Shown: positions 59,249-64,000 of the stretch, piece by piece | How the letters are laid out: the number at the start of each line of letters is the position of its first letter | Position numbering within the stretch: the first letter of the stretch is position 1 | From: Cylindrotheca closterium | Taxonomy: Eukaryota; Bacillariophyta; Bacillariophyceae; Bacillariales; Bacillariaceae | Assembly: GCA_933822405.4 (NCBI GenBank) | Contig: CAKOGP040002314.1 | Span: forward strand, 62,001-126,000 | Length of the DNA: 64,000 nt | Direction of reading: 5' to 3' | The notes under the pieces: generated by a model | The model's input: the letters and a program-made list of their open reading frames with translations, nothing else | The model's database searches: none | Told to the model about the DNA's origin: nothing | Program-made: the position numbers and the translations under genes

Positions 59249-61639
59249 ATGTCGAATATGGAAAACATGTTAATGGACGACTCTTCGTCAGGGGAATCTG
59301 ACGATGAAGTTGTTGTCCCCACCAATCGCCCAGTCGCATCTGCGATTGCGGCTGCGGCTGCTCCACAAGCAGCACCTGTGGCTGCGCCAAGACCGGCAGC
59401 AGTGCCACCGCAACCAAGTGCACAAGACCAGCAGAAAGAGCGCCTGAAGAATCTTTATCGTGCTCAGCAGACTATGAGACCACAACCATCTTCAGCACCG
59501 ATGCAACCTCCTCCTTCTTTATCGGAGTCTGCTTCACCTTCCATGCCTGGTCCTGGTCCTGGTCCTGGTCCTGGTTCTCATATAAACCACCCAGGTCGAA
59601 GAATGTCAAGTGGTTCTTACAATTCTTCGCATCAACGGTCCTATGCGCCTTCGCCACAGCAACCAACACCAACAACGCAAGGTGGCCCACAACCGCCTCA
59701 GATGAACATGACTCGACGGCCCTCTCAAACACGAACACAACAACCACAAATGCCGCAGCGATCCCAACCACAAATGCAACAACACCCGCAAATGTCTTCA
59801 CATTCTTCTGCACAGTACAATCCGCACAGTCGTAGTAGCCATGGAAGCCATCCTTCTCAGTCCTCAAGATCGCAAATGGTTCCACCTCAGTCAGCAAGAA
59901 CTTCTTCCCATCCAACATCTCACGATCCCTATGCTCCTGCCCCTTATGCCAACATGCAATCTCGAGAGCAACCGCGACAAACGAGCATGCCGTCTCATAC
60001 TTCGCGACCGTCCTCCTCTTCATCATACCCAAGTGCACAGCCTGTGAACCCATCGGCTCCAGTGCAGTCGTCGCATTCCTCCTCTGGTCGACCTCCTCAA
60101 CAACTGTCGGCACAGGAACAAGCTGCTCAAGCCACAAGACGAAAGAGGCAATACACACTCTTCACGCAAGTTCTCTTGAAACGTCTCGAAAAGGAGAATC
60201 CAAGTATGCATCGTGCCGCAAAGGCGACCATCCAGGAATGTGCGATTCGGAACAAGAAGAAACAACCAGGGTATGAATCGCTCACTAACGCTCTAATGCC
60301 CCGGCTCAAGGAACTAGTGGGAAAGCCGTTTTGGAATACAACGCAAAAGGTCCTGCATAATCATTTGGCAAAACACAAGAGTAGTGAGGCAATCAAGCAG
60401 CAGCAGCAGCAAAAGGCCGCCCAACAACAGAAATTGGAAAGTCAAAATCAGCAGCAACGACAGCGTGAAGCCCAGGTGCATGCACAACGGCAAGCACAGC
60501 TTCGTCAACAGCAGCAACAGCAAGCAGCCCAACCCAATCTATCAAGATTGCAACAAGAGGTTACCAATCGAAAAACTGAGATTAATCGAGCGGCTCCGAC
60601 CAGTAGTGCTGCTGCGGCCAAGCTCACCAGTACCCAAAAGAAACAAGCACTTGCCAAGCAACGAGGTCGAGTTACCTCGCCGAGTCCTGCCTCCCGTAAA
60701 CCAGGGACCCCTGCCGCTGCTACCACGTTACCGCCAACAAAGGTGGAAGAACCTCCCAAAGAATACAACGAACTCATGCAAATGGTAGACCAAGCGGTTT
60801 CATATGATTATAAGACAGCTGGCACACTGCTCAAGGCCAGCAAGACTGACTTGCACGTGGACGACGAGCAGAAACGGCTTTTGTATGGTGACGTCAAACC
60901 GAAACTTCCTCCTCCCCGAACACAAGGACCAAGGCCTGGTTGGGACAAGACCAACGTTTTGTCGGCGCGAGCCGCTTGGGCTCGGGTAAGACTCCCGGAA
61001 CAGCCTGAGGCCGCACCTGGTGTTCCAATGACACGGCCATCGGCAGCTCGAGGACAAAATGACACCTCCTGGGCCCATGAGCAAAAGGCCGAACAGGACG
61101 AGGTATTGGCACTGCTTTCCGAAGCATCCCAGCACTATCTCAAAGACATTTTGAGGAAGGCCGTTCACTGTTCGCGTCAGCGACAAAACGTTGACGGGAT
61201 CCGCCTGTGGCATCAGCAGCATGTGTCCGCGGTTCATGGCAAAGAAGCTCCATTATCCTTGCGCTTGGGTTGTGATGTTTCGAGACAGGTTGCGCAAGTG
61301 GCAGGAAATGCAGCCTTGACTTGCAAACGAATGGAAGAAGCTTTGGAACGGAAGAGCGGAGTCCCTGCTAGTGCTCGCATTCTCAAGGAGGCCACTTTGC
61401 AAGAGGCCACAAGTATGGGCGACTTAGCCTTGAAACCACAACTGGGCAGAGGTCCTGCCAATGCCGAGCTACAAGCGCGACGATCCTTCGAGGAGTATGG
61501 TGGAAAGCACGCATCGGAGCCTCCCTTGGGCCGAGTTCCCAAAAAGGCCAAGGTAGAAATCGTTGATTTGGTGCACGGACAAACACTATTGCAAACATTG
61601 GGTCATCGGGCAGTTACCTCCAAAGTGACTTCGTATTAA
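59249..61639 (+). CDS. Gln/Pro/Ser-rich nuclear-type protein with conserved central and C-terminal domains
   Basis: The start is MSNMENMLMDDSSS (59249); the open frame upstream to 58991 is leader. 796 residues. An acidic start is followed by Ala/Pro/Gln-rich low complexity (including PGPGPGPGPG) to about residue 300. Then comes a folded module of about 80 residues (QYTLFTQVLLKRLEKENPSM..IQECAIRNKKKQPGYESL..LVGKPFWNTTQKVLHNHL), a Gln-rich helix, and a C-terminal domain (DEVLALLSEASQHYLKDIL..AVHCSRQRQN) that resembles the histone-fold of TAF4/ADA1-type transcription factors. A role in TFIID or SAGA-like complexes is a hypothesis from composition and this weak likeness. Confidence 0.65.
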   Translation: MSNMENMLMDDSSSGESDDEVVVPTNRPVASAIAAAAAPQAAPVAAPRPAAVPPQPSAQDQQKERLKNLYRAQQTMRPQPSSAPMQPPPSLSESASPSMPGPGPGPGPGSHINHPGRRMSSGSYNSSHQRSYAPSPQQPTPTTQGGPQPPQMNMTRRPSQTRTQQPQMPQRSQPQMQQHPQMSSHSSAQYNPHSRSSHGSHPSQSSRSQMVPPQSARTSSHPTSHDPYAPAPYANMQSREQPRQTSMPSHTSRPSSSSSYPSAQPVNPSAPVQSSHSSSGRPPQQLSAQEQAAQATRRKRQYTLFTQVLLKRLEKENPSMHRAAKATIQECAIRNKKKQPGYESLTNALMPRLKELVGKPFWNTTQKVLHNHLAKHKSSEAIKQQQQQKAAQQQKLESQNQQQRQREAQVHAQRQAQLRQQQQQQAAQPNLSRLQQEVTNRKTEINRAAPTSSAAAAKLTSTQKKQALAKQRGRVTSPSPASRKPGTPAAATTLPPTKVEEPPKEYNELMQMVDQAVSYDYKTAGTLLKASKTDLHVDDEQKRLLYGDVKPKLPPPRTQGPRPGWDKTNVLSARAAWARVRLPEQPEAAPGVPMTRPSAARGQNDTSWAHEQKAEQDEVLALLSEASQHYLKDILRKAVHCSRQRQNVDGIRLWHQQHVSAVHGKEAPLSLRLGCDVSRQVAQVAGNAALTCKRMEEALERKSGVPASARILKEATLQEATSMGDLALKPQLGRGPANAELQARRSFEEYGGKHASEPPLGRVPKKAKVEIVDLVHGQTLLQTLGHRAVTSKVTSY

Positions 61640-61800
61640 AGTTTTGAACTTCTGTTTTTAATCGATGCGTTTTGAGATAATCGCAATATATTATATTTTC
61701 TATATCATGTTCTTCGACTACTTATTCTGTTTTTCTGTTTTGAGCAAGTTCAGTTTATAGGGCACTTCAAATGAGAGCCACTGTCAAACACTCCTTCAGC

Positions 61801-63153
61801 TTATAGGGCGCTGATCATGGCAGCCAACATCATGCCACATACTCCGACCAAGCTAAATCCAAAGGCTCCAGATGGAGCATATCCGATTCCTGCTTCAGGA
61901 TCCCAAAAGATCTCTTCTGCCATTTGAGCACCAGAGCCGACAAAGCTAAACGCCATACTATCGGAACCATCGGATGCCGATGTAGCGACAACTTGAATAG
62001 TAGCACTGGCCACAACAGATGTGTCATTGGTAGGAGCAATTACATCTCCTTGGGCAGCCTGAGCAGTGGAAATCATAGGGGTGTCGGTTGTCGAGTTGGT
62101 AGAATTTCCAGCGGTATAAACTACTGCATCACGAGCCCATGTGAATTCTCCAAAGGGGCGAAGCATCGAGGCGTCAATGGAACTCGTTCCAAAGTTGACA
62201 GCAACACTAGCAGGCTGTACAACTTGTTCGTCGTCTTCGTAGTCAATGTCAACCTCGGTACCACTTTCCACATTGGCCAAGACTGCCATGTTGGAGGTAC
62301 TTTGCTGCCACTGATATCCCTTGATATCGACATCAATCTTCATCTTGTTGGCAGTTACTTCGGCTCCTTCTCCGCCTGGGGAAATAGTGAAGAAGAAGGT
62401 GGCAACTCCGTCAACAGTAGAAATTTGCCACTTGATGTCTCCATTGGGTTGGACAGCGACAGGTGTAAAGGCAGACATGTTGGTGAGGTCGATAGAGCTA
62501 ACGGTAGTATCTTCGTCAAAGTTGTAAGCTTGGGACGTGGCTGATGCGGCAACCACACCATTAGGCTTGGCATACTCAATGAGGCGATCGAAGACAACCT
62601 CATACTCGGTTTCGGTGGTCTGAGTCTGTTCAGCTCGACGGCGGTCATCTCCCCCAGCAACAGTTGTAGATTCGTTTTCGTTATCTGTTTCGTTTTCGTT
62701 TTCGTTGTCTGTTTCGTTTTCGTTATCTGTTTCGTTTTCGTTGTCGGGTGTCTCGGTTTCAATTTCTTGTTCGTACGAGACCTTGACTTTGAGCCCCTTC
62801 TCATCGTACGAAACTTTGTATTTGATCTTATCTTCAGTTTCCATAAGTTCCGACTTTGTTTTGCTCTTGCATTGGAACTCGACTTCTTCTCCACTGTCAA
62901 CCTCTGTAAAAGAAGGAAATTCAGTTAAGGGTGAGGACTATGTTTGGCAGAGCAATTGAAGCAATCCTGCTGTTCTTGTGCCTCACTTACCAAGTTCACA
63001 TTCTCTTGTAGTGACAGCATCTTCGACATCATCGCTGCTTTCATCGAGCCGCCGAAGCTTTGGACGGAGCTGACTGTACTTGTATGCGTTTGCATTTGAA
63101 GTGCTGAGAGAAGCAGCAAATACAGCGAAGAGGGTGGCGGTTGAAAATTTCAT
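61801..63153 (-). CDS. Secreted acidic anchored protein, paralogue 2
   Basis: Two exons: 63153-62991 (signal peptide MKFSTATLFAVFAASLSTSNA) and 62903-61801, with an 87-base GTAAGT..TTTACAG intron at the same site and phase as in paralogue 1. About 421 residues. It differs from paralogue 1 by a repeat of acidic words (NENETDNENETDNENEN) encoded by a gttttcgttatctgtttc repeat at 62672-62745. The rest, including the beta-rich middle and the anchor-like C-terminus (SGAFGFSLVGVCGMMLAAMI), is closely similar. Convergent with the Gln/Pro-rich gene ending at 61639. The pair is surely a recent duplication. Confidence 0.82.
62672..62745. repeat. Coding repeat for Asn-Glu-Asp-Thr
   Basis: Units of cgttttcgttatctgtttcg and shorter variants encode the NENETD repeats on the minus strand. 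Confidence 0.85.
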
Positions 63154-64000
63154 GTTGGTTTCGAGTTGAGTGGGCTGATTTTTTGTGAGGAAATTTGAAA
63201 TTGTGCGCGAGGTGGAATCATCGGAGGACGGCAATCGTGCCTTGATCGTGCAAACTCTTCGAATGATCGGAATCTTGTCAAATTGTATTGGAATGATGCC
63301 GATACATAGAGGCATGTGCTTTTTCATAATTTGTGAGAAATCTGAGATCAATTTCTTCTGTTGGTTCTCACGAATCGACTCGTCTGACTAGTAACGCCAA
63401 CACGTGTGCGCGCGTCCATATTTCGCCATCATCTGTTCTTACGAACTCTCGGAACAACTTCGAAGCTGGTCCCTTGATCATTGCACGCACCAGTGGCGAC
63501 CGCATTCTCAGCACTATCGACTCTTTCTTTTGTCATCTGCTCCAGGCGCCGGCGGGTACTTTTGGCTCATTGATTACGGGCTGGTCTGCATGATTTGGGC
63601 GGCATGACTGCCTTCACGCATGCTTAATCTTCTTCGCCATGATCGACTGCATGGTGCAAGATTCTGGCCGATGATTAAAATGTACCAAGTGGTGAAGTAG
63701 CATCGACATTTGGCTCTTCAGAAGGTGGCTGAATGCTCGGATAACTAGCGACACCCAGGTGTTCCGTCCGAAGGTGCTCGTATACAATCAACCATTTCGA
63801 ATATCCTCGCGAAAACAGCCCTCTGGGTTGATGGGGCTGGAATCGGTGTTGATGCCGTCGCTACTGAGCTGACACTGCAGTTCAATGTCACTGCCATAAT
63901 GTATACGTCATCTCGCCTTATCAGAATCCCGCATCAACTTGAGTACCCACCTCCGAAATAATGAATTGAAGAGGTCAAGCTTCTCTTGCCGTGCCTCTAG
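63154..64000. other. Intergenic region at the window end
   Basis: 5' flank of paralogue 2 and unassigned sequence. Around 63720-63960 the minus strand has coding-like pieces in two frames (for example SDIELQCQLSSDGINTDSS), too short to call. Nothing else supported. Confidence 0.35.

Noticed and set aside
63600..63960. Coding-like minus-strand pieces at the window end
   Set aside because: Two competing frames, each short and stopped; no motif. It could be the end of a gene or a remnant, but that cannot be supported.
1..64000. CRISPR arrays, operons, Shine-Dalgarno sites
   Set aside because: Spliceosomal introns and gene content are eukaryotic; the tandem repeats have no unique spacers.

Overview
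The window reads as nuclear DNA of a stramenopile alga, most likely a pennate diatom. The reasons are compact protein genes on both strands with short GT..AG introns (mostly about 65-250 bases), a diatom-type Ty1/copia retroelement fragment, many secreted or low-complexity proteins of unknown family, and eukaryotic housekeeping proteins (cap-binding CBP20, SF3B6, Integrator subunit 1, TRM112, METTL1/Trm8, ALG5). Nothing looks bacterial, and the species cannot be named from the sequence alone. All assignments come from reading motifs by eye; no database search was possible.

Layout. 1-1004 is the 3' end of an Ala/Glu/Ser-rich gene. 1454-7216 is a rearranged block: a 1.59-kb host segment occurs twice as direct repeats (1454-3044 and 5622-7216), with a 2.57-kb truncated copia fragment between them (gag, protease-like piece, one probable LTR, minisatellites). 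7022-8389 is a membrane-protein gene whose 3' end lies in the duplicated segment. Then come ALG5 (8693-9900), a secreted Cys-rich protein with two near-identical 128-residue repeats (10305-11243), a Cys-rich zinc protein, a double-hotdog thioesterase and CBP20 (to 14811). A gene-poor stretch holds a possible decayed minus-strand gene near 15.6-16.0 kb. Next are a small secreted protein (16309), a carboxymuconolactone-decarboxylase-like protein (17260), a MYND protein (18304), a cytochrome-b5-reductase-like protein (20911), a short-repeat protein (22747), SF3B6 (24332), METTL1 (25304), a TBL/PC-esterase-like protein (26474), a large low-complexity C2-like protein (27920), a sterol-desaturase-family protein (31059), a zinc-ribbon/Stc1-like protein (32452), a three-exon globin (34396), TRM112 (35403), a five-exon INTS1 (36303-43054), a giant acyl-ligase/carrier/hexapeptide NRPS-like protein (43216-48291) and a four-exon membrane metallophosphoesterase (48776-50851).

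51285-56592 is the most unusual region. It is an array of six small minus-strand genes or gene remnants, all built from repeats of a short motif of the form D-S-x-x-L-x-K-x-R-x-P-x-C-x-H, partly preceded by acidic segments. Part of the array has been duplicated again with a period of about 1.3 kb. I do not recognise the family. 57373-63153 carries two paralogous secreted, anchored acidic proteins on the minus strand, on either side of a Gln/Pro-rich nuclear-type protein on the plus strand.

Functional themes. Several genes serve RNA biology (CBP20, SF3B6, INTS1, METTL1, TRM112). Others serve the secretory pathway and cell surface (ALG5, TBL-like, secreted Cys-rich and acidic proteins). They do not form an operon-like unit; this is ordinary eukaryotic gene order plus a rapidly duplicating accessory region at each end.
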